From Heliocidaris erythrogramma (Eukaryota; Echinodermata; Echinoidea; Camarodonta; Echinometridae), in NCBI GenBank assembly GCA_025617745.1, contig CM046864.1:27900199-27964198 (forward strand): DNA of 64,000 nt, read 5' to 3'. Under the pieces are notes generated by a model that had not been told where the DNA came from, made no database searches, and saw only the letters and a list, made by a program, of their open reading frames with translations. Positions 54,321 through 64,000 of the stretch are shown here, one piece after another; position 1 is the first letter of the stretch, and the number at the start of each line of letters is the position of its first letter. Position numbers and translations under genes: made by a program.

Positions 54321-56183
54321 CTCCACCTCAATGCTTGGATTGGTGCTTGCAGCCGCCTTCGGTGGATACTTTTTCTGAACCCGATGGTCGGTTTCTGTCT
54401 CCCCTACAGACAGTTGCCTAATATCCTTTCTCGGCCGGGGGCCATGCACATGCATGGTCTTTTGAGTAAACTGGTACCATTTGTACTTCGTCATGGCCTC
54501 ATGTAAATTCCCAGGCCGAGAAGTAAGGACATGGTGTCCTGCATCCTTGTCATGGGCACCCTGGCAGAACCTTGCAACGACCAGTTCCTGGACGAACTTG
54601 TCCGGTAGGCCAATGAAAGCCTGGCCCGCCAGGGTCAAAAGACGATCGGCCCACTTAACAATGTCTTCATCAGGGCGCTGGTAGGCAGATTGAAACTGCA
54701 TCCGTGTAACTTCTGGCTCATCCTGGAGAGCAAACCGCTTCTCCAATTTGGCAACCAGGTCATTATAGGAGATGTCTGGATTGCTCTCCCTGATAAGGGC
54801 CATGAATTTACCGGCCTCTGCCTCCAGCGCCAGGCACAACTGATACTTTTTGTCTTCATCTGTCATACAATTCCTGTCCGTATACAGTTGAAACTTAGAA
54901 TAGAAAGCTGCCCAACTCTCCTTGCCATCGAAGGAGATCGTCTTGGGCAAAGGCGTTGGTCGGTACATAGGCATTCTATCGTCTTCTTGTCCGTTACGAT
55001 GACTTGCCAATGCAGCCGGGTTAAGCCGTGTTACGCGGGGCGGCTGGCTTCGTGCCGGCAGCTCCATGTATCCAGGGCTCACCGACGGCATAGTGGTTTT
55101 TGGTCTCGGAAACACTCGGCCACCTTGTCCTTCTCCTTGGGGCCTAGTGTTTTGAGTACTGGGGATTGGACCCCCATACCTCAATTCAGCTGGCCCTTGG
55201 GGAGAAGGTTGAGGGGCTTGAGTGTTTGGGTAACCGGGTTGGTTGCAACTGCTTCCAGCCCATGGTGGGTAAAATCCACCGTAAGCGGCAGCAGGATTGT
55301 AATTCGGAGGGGCAGGTTGCCCCCTTCCCCCAAGTGGCATACACTGGAACATCCTCCACATCATCCCATACATTTCCTCGTATTGGGCCGATGTGAATTG
55401 GCCGCCACCGGATGAGCGTGAGGAGGGTGATGGCTTTTGCCACGCCTGAGGGCCGGGTTGAAAGGTAGGCTGAGTTTGAGTATGGTGAGGGGCCTGAGTT
55501 TGTCTTGGGGCGTTTGACTGCCGCCAAGGGGCAAACTGAAATTGTGGATACGGCTCTGGTTGTGGTGGGTTTGGCTCAAAAGGAGATGCCAGTTGGGGAG
55601 GTGCATCTGTTGGTAAATTGGAGATGCCATTATTATTGTTAGGTGGCGATGGCAATAAGCCATTATGCCATCTAGAAAATCCTAGTTGTTCTCTTTGGGC
55701 CTCTCCCAGCGCAGAATAATAGTCAGAGCCCCAGAGAGACTTGGCTTTATCTTGCGCCGGGAGGGTGGAAGGCTGTGGAGCAAAAGCGCCCCCCGGCCTC
55801 CCCCCCCCCCGGCAGTGTTTGCATGGGCTGGCCTACAGCGCCATGCACATTATGTACGTGGCTATTAAGCTGTGGCGGGGCCTCGTATGACTTGCTCTGG
55901 GTGAGCTGTTGTGGAGGAAACAAGGGAGTAAACGAATCCAGCGGCTCGTCCCCCACAGATCGCACTTCTCTTTGGTCTGCTCTATGAGGGCTCATAATCA
56001 AAAGCGTAGACTAAAAGTTCCGCTCTTGGTATGAGGTATTGATAAGAATACTTCGGGAGTGAGGTCGGCTGCCTCTCTCGCTTCAAGGATGCGTTTGACG
56101 GTGGCCGTACCCACCCCCGGTAAACTCATCAATTCCTCAGGGGTACAATTGTTGATTTTAATTCTTGTCAAATTAGTCGCCAT
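54306..56183 (-). pseudogene. Retrotransposon gag with N-terminal helix-hairpin-helix, frameshifted
   Basis: N-terminal piece from ATG at 56183: a helix-hairpin-helix motif (INNCTPEELMSLPGVGTATV), as in ComEA-like DNA-binding domains. Then a Pro/Gln-rich linker, broken near 56000 and at a C run (55801-55811). The long frame 55655-54306 (449 codons, open further upstream to about 55800) contains a retrotransposon gag domain with SWAAFYSKFQLYTDR and LVAKLEKRFAL. No CCHC zinc knuckle remains at the C terminus. The breaks make it inactive as found. Confidence 0.8.
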
Positions 56184-56452
56184 ATTGACAAAAACAACCA
56201 TAATATAAACCAATTTACAATTGTACAGTTTATATTTACTTGAATAAATTATTTTACAATATCGAGAGCACTAATCGAAATGTAACAGCAGCGGCGATAT
56301 AGCTCTTGACTTATTAGAAACTAAATTGGCCAATTTCCAATGACAAAATTACAAATGGAAAAATTACAAATTCAGCAGGAGCGGCAGCAAAATTGTTGGC
56401 GCGTTTTCTCCACAAAAAAACCCACCCGACTTTCCAACTTACTTTCTACAAA

Positions 56453-56453
56453 A

Positions 56454-56500
<47 letters not shown>

Positions 56501-56520
56501 TAACAGCAGCAGCAGCAGCA
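56453..56520 (+). repeat. (TA)n and (CAG)n microsatellites
   Basis: About 20 TA repeats followed by five to six CAG units. More CAG units are at 56584-56620. Confidence 0.9.
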
Positions 56521-56645
56521 GTCAATAGAAATTGGCTAAATCAGAATCAGATGAATCATATAATAGTTATGTATACACAACAACAGCAGCACAGCAACAA
56601 AAATTCAGCAGCAGCAGCAGTCCTCGGCCTCGGTCATGCTATATA

Positions 56646-57305
56646 TGTGACCCTCCACCACAAAACGACCAATAAGTCGGAAATTTGGGTTTTTAAAATT
56701 TCAACACAGTTTGAAAGCTTAAATTCTAAGCTTTAAAATGATATATAACTTGTCTTGTATGGACTAAGCAAACCCTTGTAAATTACAATGAGAATGTCAA
56801 TGTGTCAGACAGGCTAATGACCAAAACAATAGAGAAAACCGGCTCTAAAGTAGAGTGACCATTTAAGAGCGCCTAATCTGTGTCCTATTGTTTGTCGCAC
56901 AAAAGGTTGAGTCAAAACTCCCTAGCATACACTGTGAAGTACTAATTGGATTGGGTTGAAACTTTCCATACCTTCAGAATAGATATATTTCTATGTTTCT
57001 TTAGATTTTGAATATCAGACAGTGCATAGTTTTTAAGCTATACCAGAAAAACGATGTGAAGTACAATCCCAGCAAGTTGACACACAGAGTTTGAATGTCC
57101 AGGAAAACATGGTAATTTTGAATGAGAGTAGAAACATATTTCAACATGGTATTTTAACCTGAAATTTTGTCAGTAGATTAATAAATGAACTTTCAGAAAA
57201 TACAAAAAAGTTCAAATCAAAATTTCCACCCAAACCACCCTTTTCAGCTGTTTACTCCAAAACTCCCATTGCCACTTATTGGTCGTTTTGTGGTGGAGGG
57301 TCACA
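56646..57305. mobile_element. 660-bp TA-flanked MITE
   Basis: Ends TGTGACCCTCCACCACAAAA and complement, each flanked by TA. The arm continues as CGACCAATAAG. Inserted in the leader of the gag element. Confidence 0.88.
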
Positions 57306-57615
57306 TATGATTGCAAAAATCACGCTACACAAAATACCACATTCTCTCTCTCTCTTTTTATTTTTTTATTTTTTATTATTTTTTTAAAATTTATTTCTTC
57401 CACTTCCAGAGAGAGAGAATTTCCCGCTCACACAAACAACAACGTTCAAAAAATTCAACCATATACACCGCGTTCAACCATATACACCACGCACCCACGA
57501 CAAAAATGTTCAACAAATCACGACCAAAAATCACTCTGACAATCAATAACCAAATAAATCAACGCTAAAAACAGCTTGGAAAATAACACTAAAACCCAGT
57601 TATCCTCGTCGCCAG

Positions 57616-57735
57616 TATGGAGAGGGGCCGCGAAATATTACCAAACACACACACATACACAGCACACAAACACACAATCCAACGAACGCTTACGTACCTT
57701 AAATCCTTGCTTGACAAGTCTCACAGTATACAGCA
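57616..57735 (-). repeat. High-coordinate 120-bp direct repeat (5' LTR-like)
   Basis: Same sequence as 54201-54320 with three or four differences, including the splice donor. Confidence 0.75.
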
Positions 57736-57997
57736 TGAGTAGGCCTACCGTCTGCTTCGTGTCGAATCAGTGATGAGTATATAGAATGATGATCAATGAC
57801 GATTGTGGATGCGTGATGTCAGATGATATATTTGGTGGGAGATTTGCTATTGTCTTGATCCGTTGGGGCACTCATCCGTATGGCACTTATTGTACAACTT
57901 ATTACATAATACTACACTGGGCGTTGGGGGCGTGTGGCACTTACATTATTATTCTACTACTACGCCATCTTCTATCTATATCTATCTATATTCTATA

Positions 57998-58902
57998 TCT
58001 ATTCTATATTACTAAAAAAATGGATTCTGTCTGTCCGGCTATGCGTTTCGCCATCTGTTGACGCATTGAGTTGAAAGTTGGTATAGGGATAGGTGTTGGG
58101 TCCACGAGGTTTGTGGCGCACTTTTCGTGTTGATCCGAGAGGTCAAAGGTCATCTAGGGGTCAAATAGGGTCAAACCTTAACCGAAAGTGCTATGGAGTT
58201 GAAAGTTGGTATAGGGATAGGTGTTGGGTCCACGAGGTTTGTGGCGCACTTTTCGTGTTGATCCGAGAGGTCAAAGGTCATCTAGGGGTCAAATAGGGTC
58301 AAATCTTAACCGAAAGTGCTATGGAGTTGAAAGTTGGTATAGGGATAGGTGTTGGGTCCACGAGGTTTGTGGCGCACTTTTCGTGTTGATCCGAGAGGTC
58401 AAAGGTCATCTAGGGGTCAAATAGGGTCAAATCTTAACCAAAAGTGCTATGGGGACCAAAGTTGGCATGTGGGATGAAGTTAGGTTGGCGAAAATTTCGG
58501 CGCCAATTTCAAGGTCATCCGAGGTCATCTCAAGGTCAAATGGTAGAGAATGTGCGTTTCGCCATCTGTTGACGCATTGAGTTGAAAGTTGGTATAGGGA
58601 TAGGTGTTGGGTCCACGAGGTTTGTGGCGCACTTTTCATGTTGATCCGAGAGGTCAAAGGTCATTTAGGGGTCAAATAGGGTCAAATCTTAACCAAAAGT
58701 GCTATGGGGACCAAAGTTGACATGTGGGGTGACGTTAGGTTCGCGAAAATGTTGGCGCCGATTTCAAGGTCATCCGAGGTCATTTCAAGGTCAAATGGTA
58801 GGGAATGTCCTATGGGGACCAAGGATGAGATTTGTTTGTTTATTTGCAAAGTCTGAGAACCGCGTACGTCCGAGAACCGCGATCCCCCGGGTAATCGGCT
58901 AG
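57998..58902 (+). mobile_element. Helitron-like non-autonomous element
   Basis: Begins TCTATTCTATATTAC after an A and ends GGCTAG before a T, the A/T insertion rule and CTRR end of Helitrons. A GC-rich potential hairpin (CGATCCCCCGGGTAATCG) sits just before the end. The CTGTCTGTCCGGC phrase after the start and an internal tandem array are usual in small Helitron derivatives. No Rep/helicase. Confidence 0.55.
58068..58700 (+). repeat. 128-bp satellite inside the Helitron-like element
   Basis: Three consecutive 128-bp units (58068, 58196, 58324) are nearly identical. They are followed by a diverged 128-bp type and a fourth copy near 58578, so a two-type order is visible. Each main unit has AGGTCAAAGGTCA (58140, 58268, 58396, 58651). 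Confidence 0.92.
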
Positions 58903-59769
58903 TTTATATTAATACATAGACTAGACTCACTAGAGCTGTGCGATTACATTATTGATTGTGTATGTTTCATGAACTTACACCTAGATCTACATAATTATTA
59001 ATAATATTTGATCTAGATGATAGATGACACCAATTTTTACTTTAGAAATTTTCAACTGACCAAAAATCAACGATTTGATGCTTCATATATATAGGCAGTT
59101 TAAGTCTTTGCGACAGGTCGACGGCCAATCGCCCAACACTACAGGCCAAGCGATGGCCGCGATCGAGGCCGAGCAGAGCTAGCGCTGTGTGACCGTGGGC
59201 GTTGCCCTTGGGCGAACGAGCTATCGCACCATTCGCACGGTAACTTTTTCTACTAGTTCTTACTGAAAATATCAATGAAAACGTATAGGCCTATAGACCC
59301 TTCTACTCTATAAATATTAGACCCATGCCATGGCATTTATAAAACAATCTTAATAAGATTGCATTTGGTTGCATACATTGATGAAAATATTGTACATTTC
59401 TAATTCTTAATTTCTCCACATATCCTCCTTCTTAAAATTTTAAAAAGAAAATGTCGACTGTTTAGTACAATTGCCCATGTATTTGCTTGTTAAGGAAATT
59501 TAATTTTCTTTCCTGTTTCTATCTACATTATTTAGATTTGCTGACTACAGAGAGCTGGCTGTACACACTCATAGGTACACGCCATTGCCGACTGTGTAGT
59601 AACGCAGCCAACACACATCCCATACCTAAACTGCATCACTGTGCATTTTTGGCTATATTTAATTGAAACTTATATATTGCAGTTTACTTAAATCCAAATA
59701 CTTATGTTGAATAATAGATGATTAAAACTTACCAGGTTGTTTTGTGACCTTTGAAGAGGGTTTCCTGAA
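58903..59769. other. Mostly AT-rich stretch with a CpG-rich patch
   Basis: 59100-59230 has CGATCG-type CpG-rich sequence with a minus-strand open frame that is not recognised. No splice structure could be tied to it. Confidence 0.35.
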
Positions 59770-61330
59770 ATTTTGGGTCCTTTTTGTCGATAACTGCTAT
59801 CGAGACTGTCCCGTCAGCATCCAGTTTATATTTTTCACGATTTTGATGAAGGGAGCCCTCAGCGCTCGTAGTAGTACCGGCGCGATCGGTTCGTCGATCT
59901 CCTACGAAGACCTGAAAGGGCCAAACTGACGACGTAAAAAAATTAAAAATATATATATTACGTACGTACGTAATAATTACTACGTACGTACGTAATATTT
60001 TTATTTTTTTACGTCGTCAGTTTGGCCCTTCCAGGTCTTCGTAGAATAGCTTGTGTGCGTAACATTCTGCGTACGTATCTACGGTGCGTAACCATGTAGA
60101 GCGGCCTCACTAGTGCGCAACATATTGAGAGCAGTCGTCATCCGTATGGAGGTGTGGGTAACAAGTACCAAAAAGAGGGCTGTAAATGTAAGTTTTTATA
60201 ACTTTCTACATTTTGTATCTTAACGAACTGATAACTTAAAATCTAAAGAATGATACTTAAGTATCAGTTTGCCCACAAAAACCTCAATTTCAAACAAAAT
60301 TACATCTGTATCCCCAATACCCAGTATTCACACATGTATATGATCCTAATGGTCAATATTACTATTGCTTGCTGATGTGGCTGTACACATCTTTTGCGAG
60401 GTTGGGGGAGAAGAGCTCTAGCTACCAAGTGGAGGCCCTCTTTGGTCTGCAGGCTTCCCTCTTGCAGAATGGAGGGGAAAGCCTGCAGAACAGAGTTGCA
60501 GGGTTCAGGGACATGTTGTACAGGATTTGTGGAGTAGATCTGCAAGCAGAGCCGCCGAAGCCCGGACTGAAAGTCAGTGCTCAGTGGAGGCGGATGTGTG
60601 CTGCTTCCGTTGGGAAATCGACCGAAAGAATTGTAAGTAACAAGGATCAAACATATTTGGTTACATTGCTGGTAATGCAAAAAAGTGTTTACACGTGCAT
60701 TTTGATATTTGTATTAGGAAGGAATTTAACCCACATCAGCAAGCAATGGTCATATTGACCATTAGGATCAAATACATGTGTGAATACTGGGTATTGGGGA
60801 TACAGATGTAATTTTGTTTGAAATTGAGGTTTTTGTGGGCAAACTGATACTTAAGTATCATTCTTTAGATTGTAAGTTCGTTAAGATACAAAATGTAGAA
60901 GTTATAAAAACTTACATTTACAGCCCTCTTTTTGGTACTTGTTACCCACACCTCCATACGGATGACGACTGCTCTCAATATGTTGCGCACTAGTGAGGCC
61001 GCTCTACATGGTTACGCACCGTAGATACGTACGCAGAATGTTACGCACACAAGCTATTCTACGAAGACCTGGAAGGGCCAAACTGACGACGTAAAAAAAT
61101 AAAAAATATTACTTACGTACGTAGTAATTATTACGTACGTAATATATATATTTTAAATTTTTTTACGTCGTCAGTTTGGCCCTTCCAGGTCTTCGTAGGA
61201 GATCGACGAACCGATCGCGCCGGTACTACTACGAGCGCTGAGGGCTCCCTTCATCAAAATCGTGAAAAATATAAACTGGATGCTGACGGGACAGTCTCGA
61301 TAGCAGTTATCGACAAAAAGGACCCAAAAT
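59770..61330. repeat. 1.56-kb inverted repeat with nested hairpins
   Basis: Arms 59770-60380 and 60731-61330 (about 600 bp) are inverted copies with few differences. The 350-bp loop holds a coding exon. Each arm also contains its own ~140-bp hairpin (59902-60044 and 61059-61198) ending CTACGAAGACCTG / CAGGTCTTCGTAG with ACGTACGT repeats in its loop. No target-site duplication was seen at the outer ends. Confidence 0.9.
60258..60632 (+). CDS. First visible exon of the plus-strand gene
   Basis: Open from 60258 to the donor AATT/GTAAGT. The best coding part begins near 60381: VEALFGLQASLLQNGGESLQ, GFRDMLYRICGVDLQ, KVSAQWRRMCAASVGKS. The start or acceptor is not certain (possible acceptor CCCAG at 60326 or AGTATCAG at 60266). 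Upstream codons lie in the inverted-repeat arm. Ends in phase 0. Not a recognised family. Confidence 0.6.
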
Positions 61331-61574
61331 AAAAAAGGAAAAAATAAGGTGGCTGGGACATAAGGAATTCTTGCCGAATTCCCCTCTGAGGTATGGGGAG
61401 CTCTGAAATAGCCTTGTGCCAAAAAAATAAAAAAATAACCCAGAATGAAATTATTATAATAACAGACATAAATTCCGGGTGGCTTAATTACTGACCCAAT
61501 TAAGACATCACCTGTACTTGTGCAAAAACAATTCTTGTGATAAATCTGTACTTATGTTTTGATCATTCTCGCAG

Positions 61575-61691
61575 GCAATGAAAGCATTGGAGCCTACATT
61601 CCAACTGGCGCTGTACAGCAGCAGCTGCTATGAAAAACTTAGCAGGGTATTTGATATGGAGCGAGAGAATGGGAAAGAGGTGAAGCAGTCG
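61575..61691 (+). CDS. Second exon of the plus-strand gene
   Basis: Acceptor CATTCTCGCAG, donor CAGTCG/GTAAGT. 39 codons: AMKALEPTFQLALYSSSCYE then RVFDMERENGKEVKQS. Other frames have stops. Phase 0 at both ends, matching its neighbour. The intron before it contains the right arm of the inverted repeat; 61692-62229 is plain AT-rich intron. Confidence 0.75.
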
Positions 61692-62229
61692 GTAAGTTTT
61701 GTTTAATAATACCTGTATCAACTCATTACCATGCAGTGAATTTCAGAACATTTTCGATATTTGATCATTACTTCAAACTTTAATGGTGATGCAATAAAAT
61801 ATTGTTGATGATATATATAATGGAGAACAGGAATTTCTTACTATTGTGATTATACAGTGCTTATAAAAAAAATCCAACTTTGATAGCTTCAAATTAAAAA
61901 GCTATAACCATTGTGATCTTGAAATGCATTATTGGTTTTGACCCACATTCGTTGCGTCAGACCAAACTTGGTACAAGAGGATTTTGACAATACTTTTTTT
62001 TAAACCTGGTGCTCAGTCATCTGTTGCATCACAGTAATGAGTTAAGTATCACTGGACAGAATATAAGTTGTTCTTTATTATAAAATAAACTTGAAGCCTA
62101 TGGAGGTTATAACTTTTTATTTGGATATATCTTATTTGATACGCATTGTATATCAGAAATTTATTATCTGACAAATATGTACTTTCAATTAATATTTAGA
62201 ATTATTTCTACTTCTTCATTTTATCACAG

Positions 62230-62470
62230 TTGTTTTTGGCACTGCAAGGCCTCGGTGAGGGAGAGAGGTATACTGTTTTATCTGGAGTGGTATGGGGGGG
62301 GGGGGATCACCCTGAAAAATATGAAGGTGGTGGCCAGCACCAAGAAGCTGTTACAAGGTGTGAAAGCAGAGCTTGTTCAGCAGCTCAGAGTTTCTTCATG
62401 GGAGGAGGCAGTGAAGGACTACCCACTACGTATACACACACCACCGAGGATGTCCTCAAACCATATCGTG
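62230..62470 (+). CDS. Third exon of the plus-strand gene, split by a 12-G run
   Basis: Acceptor TTTTATCACAG, donor CGTG/GTAATT. Before the G run (62294-62305) the frame continuing exon 2 reads LFLALQGLGEGERYTVLSG. After it, a different frame looks much more like coding sequence (KVVASTKKLLQGVKAELVQQ, SSWEEAVKDYPLRIH). The original frame stays open but is Gly-rich. A length change in the G run (real or assembly error) is the likely cause. Confidence 0.65.
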
Positions 62471-63710
62471 GTAATTATTAATAAAATGGCCTTTTATTGC
62501 AAATACTTGGAAATATTGCACAAGATACATCAACATATTGGACAAGTCAGAAACATGCCCAATATTTGTTGGATATCGAGTTCAGTATTTTCTGTATTGG
62601 CATCTAAAAGAGTGTATAATGTATTTTTCAAAATGAGAAATAATTTTACAGTGATGTTTCATATATTAAAATTTGATATTTTGTGGAATTTGTCTTTGCC
62701 TCAATATTTTCACGTTGTGCTTAAAGTCATGGTTATCAATAGAAAGAATATTGGAAGAAAGATTTAGGGTAAGCCTCCTAATAAGCCAGCTGGTAGATAC
62801 AATCTGAGCATGAGCAGATAGAGGTCATCTGTGACAAATTCTAAGACCCACTGACACAAATATTTGATATGTGCTCAAGAATGTCATGTAATAATTATTC
62901 ATTTATGCCTCAGTGGTACATTCCATGATATTCAGGTGGAAGTATTCTTTTTAAAAGAAAGAAACAAAAAGTTATTCTTGAGGCACCTCTGTCACTCCCA
63001 GGACGATTTTTCAGAAGCGCACAAAAAGGGGGCCCTTCATATTTAAAATATCTGTGGATATTTGGGATCATGTGGGACATGTGCTAACTACGAACTGGTC
63101 TGTTGGCATCACTAAAAATATAATACATGTATTTAGGCTCTGAAATCCACTATGGGAGGAAAATACAATATATTAGGATGCTTGAAAGTATTATAGTTGG
63201 CTGTGCAGATTATGTTTCCATGTTAGCACATCATTCGCTGTGGATAAGTGGATAAGTCCCTGGACTATGAACCACGAGGTCCGGGGTTCGAATCCCACCG
63301 CAGCACTAGCGTCCTTTGGCAAGACGTTAATCTACATTTGCCACTCTCCACCCAGGTGTTAAATGGGTACCCGGTAGGATGCGAAAGTTAATGTCGTTTG
63401 CTTAGCATGTGGCGCTTTATAGCGACTGGCTGGAATACTCCCCAGGGAGCGAATAAAGTGCACACATTGTGTGCGGGCTTGTCATAATCCAATAACCAGG
63501 GTAATAATATATCTGTAAAGCGCTTAGAAACACAACCATGTATTAGGCGCTATATAAAAGCGGAATATTATTATTATTATTATTATTCTCTAAATCACAG
63601 GGGTTAATAGTATGGGCATCATGGGTGGGCGTGATTAGATGATACATAGACAAGATTTACAAATGTTTACTTAAGATGTATTGAAATTCCTGTCTTTTTT
63701 ATCCTTGTAG
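62471..63710. other. Intron 3 of the plus-strand gene
   Basis: AT-rich with no further exon seen, apart from the SINE at 63238. Confidence 0.5.
63238..63590 (+). mobile_element. tRNA-derived SINE, full-length copy
   Basis: A box (GTGGATAAGTCCC), B box (GGTTCGAATCCC), CTTTGGCAAGACGTTAATC, CACCCAGGTGTTAAATGGGT, GCGCTTAGAAACAC, GGCGCTATATAAAAG and an (ATT)n tail. The most complete copy in the window. Confidence 0.9.
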
Positions 63711-63887
63711 GGTCAATGGACTTCAAGAAATCTGTCCCGAGATCTCAATTTGGTGGAGGCGGCAAAAGCCTGGAGAGGAGGAAGCCACACCAGGCAGGAC
63801 GTAGGGGCAGGGTTGCACTTTGCCAGGAGCTCCAGCAACTTTGTGCCAAACTGCTCAGTAGAGGTGGCATTTGTCAATGTCAGACAG
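63711..63887 (+). CDS. Fourth exon of the plus-strand gene
   Basis: Acceptor ATCCTTGTAG, donor AGACAG/GTATGC. 177 bp, open in two frames: one follows the exon-3 frame after the G run (NLSRDLNLVEAAKAWRGGSH, SVEVAFVNVRQ) and one follows the exon-3 frame before it (KKSVPRSQFGGGGKSLERRK). The first has the more natural composition. The gene continues beyond the window. Confidence 0.6.
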
Positions 63888-64000
63888 GTATGCTTTATTT
63901 TTATCCGTCCCGCTTTCTTTTTGTAGTGATAACTCAAGAACCACTTGAGGTATGAACTTCAAACTTGGTACTAGTATGTATCACCGCAGGAAGACGATCT

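Larger units (their letters stand above)
54201..57735 (-). mobile_element. Gag-only LTR-like retroelement
   Basis: Two 120-bp direct repeats (54201-54320 and 57616-57735, almost identical) flank a minus-strand gag gene with no protease, reverse transcriptase or integrase. The repeats are short for LTRs and each contains a strong minus-strand splice donor AAG/GTACGTAAG. Just downstream of the high-coordinate repeat, the minus strand reads ACTGGCGACGAGGAT, which could be a primer-binding region. A 660-bp MITE has inserted in the leader. Classified as LTR-like by structure; pol was probably lost. Confidence 0.65.

Noticed and set aside
54690..55415. Plus-strand frame of 241 codons opposite gag
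   Set aside because: Shadow of the minus-strand gag gene; the gag frame has domain motifs and this one has none.
58093..58424. Two identical 67-codon frames
   Set aside because: They follow from the 128-bp satellite unit.
60300..60680. Minus-strand 126-codon frame across the loop exon
   Set aside because: The plus-strand frame has better codon choice and fits splice phases; the minus frame has neither.

Overview
This is animal nuclear DNA, almost certainly from an echinoderm and most like a sea urchin. It is AT-rich and has spliceosomal introns. It carries many G or C homopolymers of 10-25 bases, tRNA-derived SINEs with (ATT)n tails, Tc1-type and non-LTR element debris, and a dense layer of short inverted-repeat elements (MITEs), many nested inside each other. 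The species cannot be fixed from the sequence alone; the echinoid call is inference from the repeat families.

Conventional genes are few. (1) A minus-strand gene spans about 36809-43556. Its start exon follows a CCAAT / E-box / TATA-like promoter (43655-43700). Three consecutive exons (39116-39277, 38389-38542, 36809-36921) splice in perfect phase; a further likely coding exon lies at 39546-39669. (2) A plus-strand gene, unrecognised, runs from about 60258 past 63887 and off the window, with at least four exons. Its first visible exon lies in the loop of a 1.56-kb inverted repeat. (3) A possible small two-exon minus-strand transcript lies at 7933-8576.

Layout. 1-5 kb: a dead non-LTR reverse transcriptase, MITEs, the first satellite array and a long purine tract. 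7-12 kb: a weak gene, the second satellite array and an 814-bp foldback element. 13-20 kb: minisatellites and nested inverted-repeat elements. 21-34 kb: nested MITEs, a SINE-split reverse transcriptase and peculiar short-motif elements. 34-44 kb: the minus-strand gene, with a piggyBac-like MITE, a 1.1-kb near-perfect palindrome and a hAT-like MITE in its introns. 45-47 kb: a palindromic minisatellite and a SINE. 47-52 kb: Tc1 transposase fragments, one split by a smaller transposon, fused to a reverse transcriptase and tandemly duplicated as a 1.74-kb unit. 53-58 kb: nested MITEs and a gag-only LTR-like element with a helix-hairpin-helix domain. 58-59 kb: a Helitron-like element containing a 128-bp satellite. 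59-64 kb: the plus-strand gene.

The most interesting points are these. Two very large palindromes are each tied to coding exons. The 1.1-kb one carries a mirrored promoter-like motif, start codon and splice donor in each arm and has a target-site duplication. Three unrelated-looking satellite arrays all carry a nuclear-receptor DR1-type motif in nearly every unit. Several element-in-element insertions have exact target-site duplications, so their order can be read directly.
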